Below are positions 26,749 to 35,629 of a stretch of 64,000 nucleotides of DNA, in pieces. This stretch comes from Spirochaetaceae bacterium. Lineage in GTDB: Bacteria; Spirochaetota; Spirochaetia; DSM-27196; PXBQ01. The stretch is from assembly GCA_007695285.1 (NCBI GenBank), contig REEC01000118.1, forward strand, positions 1 to 64,000, in the 5' to 3' direction. Made by a program: the position numbers and the translations under genes. A model generated the notes under the pieces. It was not told the DNA's origin. It saw only the letters and a program-made list of their open reading frames with translations, and did not search any database. Position 1 is the first letter of the stretch; each line of letters starts with the position of its first letter.

Positions 26749-28593
26749 ATGCCGGATCAAGAAACGATGAAGTTCGCGCGCAACACACTCGGTCGCGCGA
26801 TGTCGCCGTATCTCACGCAGCACGCCGAGAACCCGGTGTGGTGGCACGAGTGGAGTAGCGAGACGCTCGAGTACGCCAACCGGTGTGGAAAACCGCTCTT
26901 CGTCTCGGTCGGGTACTCGACGTGCCACTGGTGCCACGTGATGGCGCGCGAGGCGTTCTCTGACCCGACGATCGCTGCATTCCTGAATGAGAACTTTGTC
27001 TCGATCAAGGTCGACCGCGAGCAGCGTCCCGATATAGACCGGACGCTCATGGAGTTCCTCGTCGCGACAACCGGCAGCGGCGGTTGGCCGTTGAATGCTT
27101 TTCTCACTCCCGATGCCCGCCCGTTCTTTGCAACAACGTATCTTCCGGTCGAGCCACGGTCAGGAAGCCCGGGCTTCCTCCCGGTTCTCGAACGAATCAT
27201 CGAGTTCTACAGAACGCGATCCGCCGATATCAAAGATTTTTTTCCGGCACCCGACCATGCTCCGGCCGCGGACGAACACGGTTTTGTCGTCCCCGACTCG
27301 ATCGCGCGCACTTTTCTTAAAGCGTTTGACCCCGGAGGCGCGGGTTTCGGCGCGACGACAAAATTTCCGCCTCACACGGCGCTCTTGTACACGCTGTACG
27401 CGTACGAACTGACAGGGGACGAGGATCTCGCGCACATCGCGCGTGAAACCCTCGATATAATGCGGTTGCGTGGCCTCAACGATCACCTTCAAGGTGGATT
27501 CTTTCGGTACTGCGTCGACCGAGCGTGGACGATCCCTCACTTCGAAAAAATGCTGTACGATCAGGCGCTCACGCTCTGGACGTACTCTCTCGCGGCGTCG
27601 GTTTTTTCGTCCGAGGAATACCGTGCCGTCGCGCGCGACATCCATCGCTGCCTCCGAGAGACCTTCCGCGACGGCGCGCTCTACTTCTCCGCGCACGATG
27701 CGGACACCGACCACGTCGAAGGCAAGACGTACACGTGGAAAATCGATGAGATAAAAGAGATACTCACGGCCGAAGAGCTCGCGGAGTTCCTCGGTCACTA
27801 CTCGGTCTCGGCCGAAGGGAACTTCGAGGGGCGCAACCACCTGCTGCGGTCACGGGACGGAATTTCTCCCGCGCTCGCGGCGGCTGAAAATAAACTGCTT
27901 GAAGTCCGGAGACGACGAGAACAGCCGTTCACGGACAGGAAAATCGTCACCGATTGGAACGCGCTTCTCGGCGTCGCGCTGATCCACGCCGAACGGTACG
28001 CGGGAATCGACGGCGGCGCGGACACCGCCGCTGCGCTCATGGACGAGCTGCTCGCGCGCCATATGGTCGACGGCGAGCTTGTCCACACCTCGCTCGACGG
28101 TAGCCCCGGGCGAGGCACGTATCTCACCGACTACGCGTCGGTACTGCTGCTGTTGACGTACCTAGATGAACATTTCCCCGAGAGATTCGCGGCGCGGCGA
28201 AAGACCTTTCGTGATGCGCTCGATCGGTTCCGCTCCGGAGACGACTGGCTCGAGGCGATCACAGACGATCACGCGCCTGTTCCGGCGGCAACGTACGACT
28301 CACCGGTGCCGTCCGGCGTTTCGCTCGCGCGCCTCGCGCTTGAACGCGACTCCGTGCTCGAGACAGGCGAGTACGGCCACGTTCCGTATCGCGACGCACT
28401 TCGCCACGACTTCTGGAACATCGCGGCGTTGCTCGGACACGGCCTGTTTCACGTCGTCGAACACTCCGAACCGGTCGTGTGGAACGATCTGCCCGTGACC
28501 GTCATCTTCCGACGGTCCGATCACACGAGCACGTGTACGCGCGGTCTCTGTACGCTTGCGTTGCCGAGCAAGAGGGGCGGAGCCGAATCGTGA
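26749..28593 (+). CDS. DUF255 thioredoxin-fold / (alpha/alpha)6-barrel protein (YyaL/SPATA20-like)
   Basis: The 614-residue protein starts SPYLTQHAENPVWWHEWSSETL and has the signature PLFVSVGYSTCHWCHVMAREAF with a CxxC redox-type motif, typical of the N-terminal thioredoxin-like domain. The C-terminal part is a glycosidase-like six-hairpin barrel (FTDRKIVTDWNALLGVALIHAERY). The family's biochemical role is unsettled. Start at 26749 follows GGGAGGAAG. The gene converges on troR. Confidence 0.9.
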   Translation: MPDQETMKFARNTLGRAMSPYLTQHAENPVWWHEWSSETLEYANRCGKPLFVSVGYSTCHWCHVMAREAFSDPTIAAFLNENFVSIKVDREQRPDIDRTLMEFLVATTGSGGWPLNAFLTPDARPFFATTYLPVEPRSGSPGFLPVLERIIEFYRTRSADIKDFFPAPDHAPAADEHGFVVPDSIARTFLKAFDPGGAGFGATTKFPPHTALLYTLYAYELTGDEDLAHIARETLDIMRLRGLNDHLQGGFFRYCVDRAWTIPHFEKMLYDQALTLWTYSLAASVFSSEEYRAVARDIHRCLRETFRDGALYFSAHDADTDHVEGKTYTWKIDEIKEILTAEELAEFLGHYSVSAEGNFEGRNHLLRSRDGISPALAAAENKLLEVRRRREQPFTDRKIVTDWNALLGVALIHAERYAGIDGGADTAAALMDELLARHMVDGELVHTSLDGSPGRGTYLTDYASVLLLLTYLDEHFPERFAARRKTFRDALDRFRSGDDWLEAITDDHAPVPAATYDSPVPSGVSLARLALERDSVLETGEYGHVPYRDALRHDFWNIAALLGHGLFHVVEHSEPVVWNDLPVTVIFRRSDHTSTCTRGLCTLALPSKRGGAES

Positions 28594-28628
28594 CGAGACG
28601 CCCGGACGCCGCTCAACCGCGTCTGAGG

Positions 28629-28643
28629 ACCGACACCGTCGGT
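28629..28643. terminator. Short hairpin between convergent genes
   Basis: ACCGAC (28629-28634) and GTCGGT (28638-28643) form a six-base stem with an ACC loop between the 3' ends of the DUF255 gene and troR. There is no clear T run, so termination by it alone is uncertain. Confidence 0.35.
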
Positions 28644-29311
28644 TAATCCTCTGTGTTTCGAACGTGTACTTTGTCGGCTATCTCGCGTGAGAGCGTGAAG
28701 TCGGCGCCCGTCATCTCCGAACGGACCGTTACAACCCCCGATGCGCTGCTGTTCTGAATCACAACGAACTGCTCGCCGGGTTTGAGTCCGTGTTCTTTCA
28801 TGAGCGTCAGGAACTCCGAGGTCTCGTCGGACAGCTTAACGATCACGACGCGGGTCCCGTTGTCTAACGTGGCGAGAGACTCGAACGGTTCGGCGTCGAT
28901 CACGCCGTACGCGGACGGAATCGGAAACCCATGGGGATCATTGGCGGGGCGCCCCATGAGCGCGTCGATCCGTTCGATGAAAAGCTCCGAGACCGCGTGT
29001 TCGAGTTGCTCGGCTTCGGCATGGACCTCCGCCCAGTCGTACCCGAGAACCTTCTCGAGGAACGTTTCGATAAGGCGATGGCGCCGAAGGATCTTGATTG
29101 CAAGCGCTTCGCCTTTTTTGGAAAGGACGCTGCCCTTCCACGGCGTGTACTCGACCAACCCCTGCCGGTCGAGATACTTCACCATCGCGGTCGCGGTGCC
29201 GGGAGTGACATCCATCGCATCCGCGAGTTCCTTCATTCGTACAACCCCGGCAGATCGACGCTTGAGGTTGAATAGTGTTTTCAGGTACTGCTCTACCGTG
29301 CTTGTCGCCAT
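28643..29311 (-). CDS. troR: DtxR/MntR-family metalloregulator (TroR-like)
   Basis: The 222-residue protein has a winged-helix domain (VEQYLKTLFNLKRRSAGVVRMKELADAMDVTPGTATAMVKYLDRQGLVEY), a metal-binding dimerisation domain (RRHRLIETFLEKVLGYDW...EAEQLEHAVSELF) and a C-terminal FeoA/SH3-like domain (about 150-220). In Treponema TroR represses tro with Mn2+ or Zn2+. Here it follows troD by 65 bp on the same strand, in the same order as in Treponema pallidum. It should bind the palindromes in front of troA. Confidence 0.88.
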   Translation of the reverse strand: MATSTVEQYLKTLFNLKRRSAGVVRMKELADAMDVTPGTATAMVKYLDRQGLVEYTPWKGSVLSKKGEALAIKILRRHRLIETFLEKVLGYDWAEVHAEAEQLEHAVSELFIERIDALMGRPANDPHGFPIPSAYGVIDAEPFESLATLDNGTRVVIVKLSDETSEFLTLMKEHGLKPGEQFVVIQNSSASGVVTVRSEMTGADFTLSREIADKVHVRNTED

Positions 29312-29376
29312 ATCGCTCCCTGAAAATACCCCTATCGACCGCGATCATCAATAGCCGCCATGGGTAGTTCTGCTTC

Positions 29377-30732
29377 TCACTCGGGAATCGGGCGCCCTTC
29401 CGGATCGGTGCGCGGCCCGACGATTCGATCCTCGAGCTCGTCGCTCAACTGTTCGTCGGTGTAATGCTCGAGAAAGTCCGCGGCGGTGTGGAGTTCGGCC
29501 CTGCTGACACGAGCGTCTTCGAAGAAGTAACGTTCCCAGAGCCGATGTGACCGAAGAACCCGCTGCGCCTCGCGAGCCCCGCGTTCGGTCAGCACAAAAC
29601 CACCCGCGCGTCGTGCGACGAGACGCCGTGCGTTGAGCAACACGAGCGCGACGCGGAGCACGACCGAGCGAGCCGCAAACGGTGACCGAGCGACCGACCG
29701 GAGTCCCCGAACGCTCAAGCCGGCTCGCCCACGCGCGTCGATCACTCCGGTCTCGACGCCTTCGTCTGCGTTTAAACCCCTCTCCCGCGCCCGCGCAAGC
29801 AGTCCGAGAACGTCCTGCGTAGCGACGGTGAATACGAGACGAACCCGATTGACGACTCGAGCGATAACGCCGGTTTCAGGGGCAAAGAGAAACGCGAGGA
29901 AGAAAAACAGCCCAAGAACGACCGCCATCGAACCCGCGGTGCTTGTGTCCTCGAATCCGAACAGCGGTGGCACCCCAATCGCCACGACGTGTCCCGCCGC
30001 TGCGGCAAGAATCGCAAGGGCGACCGCGACGCAGAGAAACGGCACCAGCCTCCTCGTCACGAGGTGCGCGGTCGCACCCGGCACTATCAACATCGCAATC
30101 ACGAGGATGCTTCCGACCACATCGAACGCGGCGACCGTCGTTATCGCGACGAGAATCATCACGAGAAAATGCATCGCGTTTGCATTGATCCCAAGCGTCG
30201 TGGCGAGTGCAGGGTCAAACGTCGCTACCTTGAGTTCCTTGAACAGGACCGTGACCACCGCGATGTTCATGAACGTTACGAGCGACAACACGAGCACGCC
30301 GCGAGGCACGTCGAATCGACCGATCCGGACAACGGTCAGAGGAACGAGCTCGACGGCGCCGAACAGAACGTGTTCCGGATGGATATCGACGTGATGAGCC
30401 GCCCGTTCAAGCAGAATCAGCCCAATCGCGAACAGAATCGTGAACACAACGCCCATCGCCGCACCGTGCTCGAGTCTCCCGTATCTCCGCACCGCCTCGA
30501 CGAGGACCGCGGTCACGACACCGATCACCGCAGCGCCGATGAACATCGTACCGCCCGCGCGACTGCCCGTGATTATAAACGCGAGCGCGATCCCGGGGAG
30601 AACAGCGTGGCTGATCGCGTCGCCCATCATGCTCATCTTCTTGAGCACGAGAAAACTTCCGACGAGAGCCGAAGACACACCCGCCATCGCCGCAGCGACG
30701 ACGATCCAGGTGTCAAGAGACGTCCAGATCAT
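29377..30732 (-). CDS. troD: Metal ABC transporter permease with DtxR-like C-terminal extension (TroD)
   Basis: Residues 1-285 are an ABC-3 permease (MIWTSLDTWIVVAAAMAGVSSALVGSFLVLKKMSMMGDAISHAVLPGIALAF). The remaining 165 residues are soluble: a winged-helix-like piece (VALVLLNARRLVARRAGGFVLTERG) and a DtxR-type dimerisation segment (LRSHRLWERYFFEDARV...TAADFLEHYTDEQL) with the metal-ligand-type His and Glu residues. A cytoplasmic metal-sensing tail is inferred. The gene overlaps troC by four bases. Confidence 0.88.
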   Translation of the reverse strand: MIWTSLDTWIVVAAAMAGVSSALVGSFLVLKKMSMMGDAISHAVLPGIALAFIITGSRAGGTMFIGAAVIGVVTAVLVEAVRRYGRLEHGAAMGVVFTILFAIGLILLERAAHHVDIHPEHVLFGAVELVPLTVVRIGRFDVPRGVLVLSLVTFMNIAVVTVLFKELKVATFDPALATTLGINANAMHFLVMILVAITTVAAFDVVGSILVIAMLIVPGATAHLVTRRLVPFLCVAVALAILAAAAGHVVAIGVPPLFGFEDTSTAGSMAVVLGLFFFLAFLFAPETGVIARVVNRVRLVFTVATQDVLGLLARARERGLNADEGVETGVIDARGRAGLSVRGLRSVARSPFAARSVVLRVALVLLNARRLVARRAGGFVLTERGAREAQRVLRSHRLWERYFFEDARVSRAELHTAADFLEHYTDEQLSDELEDRIVGPRTDPEGRPIPE

Positions 30733-32054
30733 GTCGGTTCTCGTTTGAGCGTATGCACGCTCTCGGGCACCCGTCGACCTTCGCGTTCAACGACTCGTTC
30801 GAGCTCGGCGACGAGCTCTTCACCGAGAACGTGTTCGATGAAATCAGCTCCATAATCGACCTGGCTCGGCGCGGAATCAGCGTACTCGAGCAGGTACGTC
30901 TCCCACAATCGATGATTGCGCGTGAAACGCGCCGCTCGCGCGAGTCCAGCGTTCGTGAAGGCCCACGCGCCGCGCTCGTCGCGCCGGATCAACGCATCGC
31001 GCTCTGCGCGGGCGAGCGCGCGACCGAGCTCGGCACCGGTATACGACCTCGCATTCCCGAGATACGACATCTGTCGGTCGGTGTTTACGGCGGCGCCCGC
31101 TTCCTCGCACTCGAACAACGCCCGGAGTAGATTTTGCTCCCGGATCCGCATCAAGAGCCTGTGCCTCTCGCGCGCGACGTGGACGAGGCCGCGCGACGTC
31201 CCGAACATGAGACTCACGACAAAACCGACTCCCATCACCGTGACGATAACGGCACCCGCGGGCAACCGCGGAGCGAGCGCACTAATGCTCGTGCCGATGT
31301 ACCCCCCGAGCGCACCGATCGTACCTGCGATAACCGTCGTACGAGCAAGATCGTCGGTCCAGAACCGCGCCGCGGCAGGTGGCACAATCAAAACCGCGAT
31401 CACGAGAATCACGCCGACCGCTTGCATGCCGAGGACCGTCACACCGACGACGAGCCCCATGAGAACCAGGTCGAGAACCCCAACCGGCCAACCGTCGCTC
31501 GCGCCGAACGCTGGATCGAAGGTTGCGAGCCTGAGCTCCTTGAAGAGAAACACGGCGACGACAACGATCGCGACGGCGGATACCCCGATAAGAATCGCAT
31601 CTGATCGCAGCATCGACGCGGTCTTTCCAAAAATGAAAGATGCAAGCCCCGCAGCGGAAGCCCCGCGCATTTTCTGTATGACGCCGAGAAGCGCAATTCC
31701 GAAACCGAAAAAGACGCTCAACACGATGCCAAGGGCCGCGTCCTCGGAGAGATGCGTGTATCGATCGATCACCGAAACGCACGCCATACCGAGTAGACCT
31801 GCTATCAACGCGCCGAGCAGCAGCCCCGGAAGACTTCTTCCGTCCGCGCCAAACGCGACCATGACGAGAAACGCCCCGGCGATACCGGGCAGTGCGGCGT
31901 GGCTCACGGCATCCGCGAGGAGCGCGCGGCGCCGAAGCAAAAGAAACACACCGATTACGCCCCCCGCTATTCCCAGCATCACGGTTCCGAACACGACGAC
32001 GCGCGTGTTGTAGTCGGTGAGCAGCACGACCCGGAGGATCAGATCGGAGGTCAC
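30729..32054 (-). CDS. troC: Metal ABC transporter permease with DtxR-like C-terminal extension (TroC)
   Basis: The permease part (about residues 10-290) has the ABC-3 helices (TVMLGIAGGVIGVFLLLRRRALLADAVSHAALPGIAGAF). The C-terminal 150 residues repeat the architecture seen in TroD: a winged-helix-like piece (ALIRRDERGAWAFTNAGLARAARF) and a DtxR-type segment (TRNHRLWETYLLEYADSAPSQVDYGADFIEHVLGEELV). Together TroC and TroD form the heteromeric channel. It overlaps troB by four bases and troD by four. Confidence 0.88.
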   Translation of the reverse strand: MTSDLILRVVLLTDYNTRVVVFGTVMLGIAGGVIGVFLLLRRRALLADAVSHAALPGIAGAFLVMVAFGADGRSLPGLLLGALIAGLLGMACVSVIDRYTHLSEDAALGIVLSVFFGFGIALLGVIQKMRGASAAGLASFIFGKTASMLRSDAILIGVSAVAIVVVAVFLFKELRLATFDPAFGASDGWPVGVLDLVLMGLVVGVTVLGMQAVGVILVIAVLIVPPAAARFWTDDLARTTVIAGTIGALGGYIGTSISALAPRLPAGAVIVTVMGVGFVVSLMFGTSRGLVHVARERHRLLMRIREQNLLRALFECEEAGAAVNTDRQMSYLGNARSYTGAELGRALARAERDALIRRDERGAWAFTNAGLARAARFTRNHRLWETYLLEYADSAPSQVDYGADFIEHVLGEELVAELERVVEREGRRVPESVHTLKREPT

Positions 32055-32827
32055 ATCGTCCTCCCGACCGCGTTGACCGCCTTGTCGAGAAGCGTCAAAC
32101 GTCCGCCGTACGTCCGTCGGAGGTTCTCGGAAGAGAATACTTCGTCGACGGGCCCGGCGGCGACGACGCGCATGTTCAGCATTATCAGATAGTCGAAGTA
32201 CTCGGTCACAGATTCGAGGTCGTGATGTACGACGAAGACCGTCTTCCCGCTCCCCTTGAGCCGGCGGAGAATGTCGACGATCGCTTTTTCGGTCGCGGCG
32301 TCGACTCCGGCGAACGGCTCATCCATGAAGTAGATCAACGCATCCTGTACCAAAGCGCGTGCGAGAAATACGCGTTGTTGTTGACCGCCCGAAAGGCGGC
32401 TGATCTGGCGGTCTGCGTAATCGGCCATACCGACCTCAGACAACGCGGCACGGGCCTGCTCGCGATACACGCGCGTGACGGGCTTGAACCAGCCGATCTT
32501 CCGATACAAGCCCATCGCGACGAGCTCGAGGGCATTGATCGGATACTCCCAATCAACGCTCTCGCGCTGCGGCACGTACCCGATGAGTCTGCGCTGTACG
32601 GCGTACGGCTTCCCGAACAACTCGATCCTGCCGGTTGCGCGCGGCATGAGATCGAGGATCGCCTTGATCAGCGTGCTCTTTCCGGCACCGTTCGGTCCGA
32701 TGATTCCCGCGATGACCGCTTCCGGGACGTCGAGGTCGACGTCCCAGAGAACGGGTTTCTGGTGGTACGCAACGGTGAGGTCGCGGGTATGCAACGCGAT
32801 CGCGTCTACACGAGCCGAGTCGCTCAT
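32051..32827 (-). CDS. troB: Metal ABC transporter ATPase (TroB)
   Basis: The 258-residue protein has Walker A (GPNGAGKST), the Q-loop near YVPQRESVDW, the signature LSGGQQQR and Walker B LIYFMDEPF followed by the H-loop VVHHDLES. It energises Mn2+/Zn2+ import with TroC and TroD. Start and stop overlap troA and troC by four bases each, so the four transport genes are tightly coupled. Confidence 0.95.
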   Translation of the reverse strand: MSDSARVDAIALHTRDLTVAYHQKPVLWDVDLDVPEAVIAGIIGPNGAGKSTLIKAILDLMPRATGRIELFGKPYAVQRRLIGYVPQRESVDWEYPINALELVAMGLYRKIGWFKPVTRVYREQARAALSEVGMADYADRQISRLSGGQQQRVFLARALVQDALIYFMDEPFAGVDAATEKAIVDILRRLKGSGKTVFVVHHDLESVTEYFDYLIMLNMRVVAAGPVDEVFSSENLRRTYGGRLTLLDKAVNAVGRTM

Positions 32828-33795
32828 CGTGAGAGCTTTCCGTTCATGCCGGATTCGGGCGCCGTTCCGCCGAGCGCGCGAACGATCGTCGTCGCGTTAT
32901 GGTCGATCATGCCGATGTACGTACCTTCGTACGTGCCGCCCGGTCCCATTGCGTCGGAGAACAACTCTCCGCCGATTACGACTTCGCGTCCGCGCGCCCG
33001 CGCGCCCTCGATCACCGCACCGAGTGCACGATCGGGAACGGTCGTCTCCGCGAATACCGCGCCGATCCGGTTCTCGACGACGAATTGAACGAGATTGTTT
33101 ATGTCCTGGATGCCTGCTTCCGACTCGGTACTGATCCCCTGGACGCCGAGGACTTCGAGGCCGTACGCGGCGCCGAAGTATCCAAACGCGTCGTGAGCGG
33201 TGATCAGGACGCGCTTTCCGTCGGGGATCGTCGCTACTATGCCACGTACGTATTCGTCGAGCCGCTCGAGTTCGACGAGATACTCATCCGCGCGCGCGCG
33301 ATACTCGTCGGCGTGCGCAGGATCGAACTCGGACACCGCGTCGGTGATCACATCGACGACATTCATCCAAAGCCGGACGTCCATCCAAAGATGTGGATCA
33401 AAGGCTTCCTCGTACTCATCGTCGTCGAGCAGAACGTTCTGGTCGACACGCTCGGTCACCGCGTACACGGGCCTGGTTCGTGCGAGCTGCACGAGAGTGT
33501 CTCCCATTCGCCCTTCGAGCATCAAGCCGTTATAAAAAATCATATCCGCCTGTTGCATCCGCGCGACGTCCGACCGCGTCGGGCGATAGAGGTGTGGATC
33601 TATATCTTCACCCATCAACGAATGCACGTCCGCGCGCCGGCCGACGACCGCACGAGCGACGTCGCCGATCATTCCGGTCGTCGTGACGATCGAGTACGGG
33701 TACGATAACGACGCCGAGCTCTCGCTTCGACCGCCCGCAAAAACACCACCCGCAATGCAGAAAGACACGATCAGAAAGAAAATAATTCGCTTCAT
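32824..33795 (-). CDS. troA: Mn/Zn-binding periplasmic protein (TroA)
   Basis: A signal peptide (MKRIIFFLIVSFCIAGGVFAGG) precedes a cluster A-I substrate-binding protein. The four ligands expected of TroA are present: His68 (DIDPHLYRP), His135 (FDPHLWMDV), His201 (TAHDAFGYFG) and Asp281 (GELFSDAMG), nearly the same numbering as in Treponema pallidum TroA. It has the long helix linking the two lobes. First gene of the tro operon, downstream of a strong promoter and palindromes. Confidence 0.95.
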   Translation of the reverse strand: MKRIIFFLIVSFCIAGGVFAGGRSESSASLSYPYSIVTTTGMIGDVARAVVGRRADVHSLMGEDIDPHLYRPTRSDVARMQQADMIFYNGLMLEGRMGDTLVQLARTRPVYAVTERVDQNVLLDDDEYEEAFDPHLWMDVRLWMNVVDVITDAVSEFDPAHADEYRARADEYLVELERLDEYVRGIVATIPDGKRVLITAHDAFGYFGAAYGLEVLGVQGISTESEAGIQDINNLVQFVVENRIGAVFAETTVPDRALGAVIEGARARGREVVIGGELFSDAMGPGGTYEGTYIGMIDHNATTIVRALGGTAPESGMNGKLSR

Positions 33796-33828
33796 GCAAT
33801 TCCCCTAGACGAACAGCCATCAATTTTT

Positions 33829-33882
33829 TTTTGACTAGTCAAAATTCATGATGAATATATATCACAGGATTTTTTGTGTCAA
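33829..33882 (-). promoter_or_regulatory. tro promoter with palindromic operator
   Basis: On the minus strand TTGACA (33882-33877) and TATATT (33859-33854) are 17 bp apart, an almost ideal sigma-70-type promoter. A 13-base palindrome ATTCAT-G-ATGAAT (33844-33856) covers the -10/+1 region, and directly next to it is the perfect 16-bp palindrome TTTTGACTAGTCAAAA (33829-33844). Position and symmetry suit a DtxR/MntR-family repressor such as TroR. Confidence 0.75.
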
Positions 33883-33909
33883 CCACGACACCGAAAAAAG
33901 GCGCCATGA

Positions 33910-34866
33910 TTACGGTGTCTTTCGGCCGCGTTCGGCAAGCACCGTGAGCATGTCCGCCGTCATCGTCTCGAGGTCGTGTTCGGGCGACCACCCCCACTCG
34001 ACGCGCGCCGCGTAGTCTTCGAGCGAGTTAGGCCACGAATCGGCGATCGATTGGCGTACCGGGTCGATCGTGTACGTGATTTCGAAATCAGGAATGTGTT
34101 TCCGAATGTACGCGGCCTGTTCTTCCGGACAAAAGCTCATCGCCGTGACGTTGAACGCGTTTCGATGTCGGAGTTGCGCGGGGTCTGCCTCCATCACGTC
34201 GATCGCCGCCTTCACCGCGTCGGGCATGTAGATCATGTCGAGATACGTGTTACCCGAAAGAAAACAATCGTACCGCCCGCTTTCGACCGCCGCGTAGTAG
34301 ATCTCGACCGCGTAGTCGGTTGTCCCGCCGCCCGGTAACGTCTTGTTCGAGATGATCCCGGGATACCGTACTCCGCGCGTGTCGGTGCCGTACTTGCGCG
34401 AGTAGTAATCGCACATCAGCTCTCCTGCGACTTTCGTTACACCGTACATCGATGTCGGACGCTGGATCGTGTCCTGCGGAGTGTAGTCCTTCGGCGTGTT
34501 CGGCCCGAACGCCCCGATCGAACTCGGAGTGAAGACCGAACACGCGTTCTCCCGTGCGACTTCGAGCACCGCGAACAATGCGTTCATGTTGATATCCCAC
34601 GCGCGCTGCGGTTCGCGCTCGGCAACCGCGGAGAGCAGCGCCGCCAAGTGATAGATCCTGCGAATGCCGTGACGACGCACAATATCGCCCATCGCGACTC
34701 CGTCACGCGCGTCGAGCGGTTCAAACGGTCCAGATGTAGCCACCTCCTGAGTCGCGTCGGCGCGTACGTCCGAAGCGACGACGTTCGACGCGCCGTACAA
34801 CGAACGAAGAGCCGGAACGAGCTCCGAGCCGAGTTGACCGAGTGCGCCGGTTACCAATATCTTCAT
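33910..34866 (-). CDS. tdh: SDR-type L-threonine 3-dehydrogenase
   Basis: The 318-residue protein is an extended short-chain dehydrogenase: NAD-binding VTGALGQLGSELVPAL, SSIGAFGP with the catalytic Ser region, and YGVTKVAGEL with the Tyr-x3-Lys pair. The segments RYPGIIS, PGGGTTDYAVEIYY, LDMIYMPDAVKAAI and NVTAMSFCPEE are characteristic of the SDR-type threonine dehydrogenases rather than sugar epimerases. It would oxidise L-threonine to 2-amino-3-ketobutyrate. ATG 34866 follows AAGGTGG. The XRE-cupin regulator is divergent. Confidence 0.85.
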   Translation of the reverse strand: MKILVTGALGQLGSELVPALRSLYGASNVVASDVRADATQEVATSGPFEPLDARDGVAMGDIVRRHGIRRIYHLAALLSAVAEREPQRAWDINMNALFAVLEVARENACSVFTPSSIGAFGPNTPKDYTPQDTIQRPTSMYGVTKVAGELMCDYYSRKYGTDTRGVRYPGIISNKTLPGGGTTDYAVEIYYAAVESGRYDCFLSGNTYLDMIYMPDAVKAAIDVMEADPAQLRHRNAFNVTAMSFCPEEQAAYIRKHIPDFEITYTIDPVRQSIADSWPNSLEDYAARVEWGWSPEHDLETMTADMLTVLAERGRKTP

Positions 34867-34890
34867 CGTGTCCACCTTGACGCGAATTCT

Positions 34891-34912
34891 TGTGTTCACT
34901 ATAGTGAACACA
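34891..34912. promoter_or_regulatory. 22-bp perfect palindrome between tdh and the XRE-cupin regulator
   Basis: The left half is TGTGTTCACTA and the right half is its exact reverse complement. It lies in the divergent promoter region 25 bp from the tdh start and 54 bp from the regulator start. It is most likely the operator of the XRE-cupin protein, controlling both genes. Confidence 0.75.
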
Positions 34913-34965
34913 GGTACAGTATACTGGACGCGAGTCACGCGTCAAGGCTTATCCCGGAGGAAAGA

Positions 34966-35541
34966 ATGAACACGGACAACCCACCATTGATCGGAGCGAC
35001 GATAAAGAGGATCCGCAAAGACCAAGCGTTGACGCTCGACACGCTCGCCGAACGCAGCGGAGTGTCGAAAGCGATGCTGTCGCAGATCGAGTCTGAAAAG
35101 GTAAACCCCACGATCGCGACTGTATGGAAGATCGCGCGCGGGCTGGAAGTCGAACTCAACGACATCATAAAAGGTGGGAAAGAACGCGTCCGCAAGTTCC
35201 GCTCGATCAACGCAGACGAGACGACCGTGCTCGACACCGCCGGTGGTCCGCATATCGAAGTCTTGTCGCCGATCGAGATGGCCGAAGACCTCGAAGTGTA
35301 CCTACTCGAACTGTCGCCAAACTCGGTCCTGACGTCGCAGCCGCACGCCCCGGGGACCGAGGAGTACCTTACGGTTTTGAACGGTACCGTGACCGTAATA
35401 GCCGGGGAGAAGAGCGCGGCGGTCGAAAAGGGCGGGTTCATCATGTACAACTGTGACATCACCCACACGATCCGAAACGACACGGCAGCCACGGCACGCG
35501 TTCACATGGTTGTCCGTTTCCTGAAAAAAAACTGGGTTTGA
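34966..35541 (+). CDS. XRE-family regulator with cupin domain
   Basis: The N-terminal helix-turn-helix (about 8-62; IRKDQALTLDTLAERSGVSKAMLSQIESEKVNPTIATVWKIARGL) is of XRE type and the C-terminal half is a cupin barrel (about 110-185; HAPGTEEYLTVLNGTVTVIAGE). Such proteins sense a small metabolite through the cupin and often regulate amino-acid catabolism. With the divergent tdh and the shared palindrome, a threonine-related effector is plausible. GGAGG precedes the ATG at 34966. Confidence 0.88.
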   Translation: MNTDNPPLIGATIKRIRKDQALTLDTLAERSGVSKAMLSQIESEKVNPTIATVWKIARGLEVELNDIIKGGKERVRKFRSINADETTVLDTAGGPHIEVLSPIEMAEDLEVYLLELSPNSVLTSQPHAPGTEEYLTVLNGTVTVIAGEKSAAVEKGGFIMYNCDITHTIRNDTAATARVHMVVRFLKKNWV

Positions 35542-35629
35542 CCGGCAGTTTCGATTAATCCGTGTCGTCTCTACCGTGTTACCTCAATACTGGGCGTCTT
35601 TCGGCCGATCGTAGTCGTAGGGATACCCG

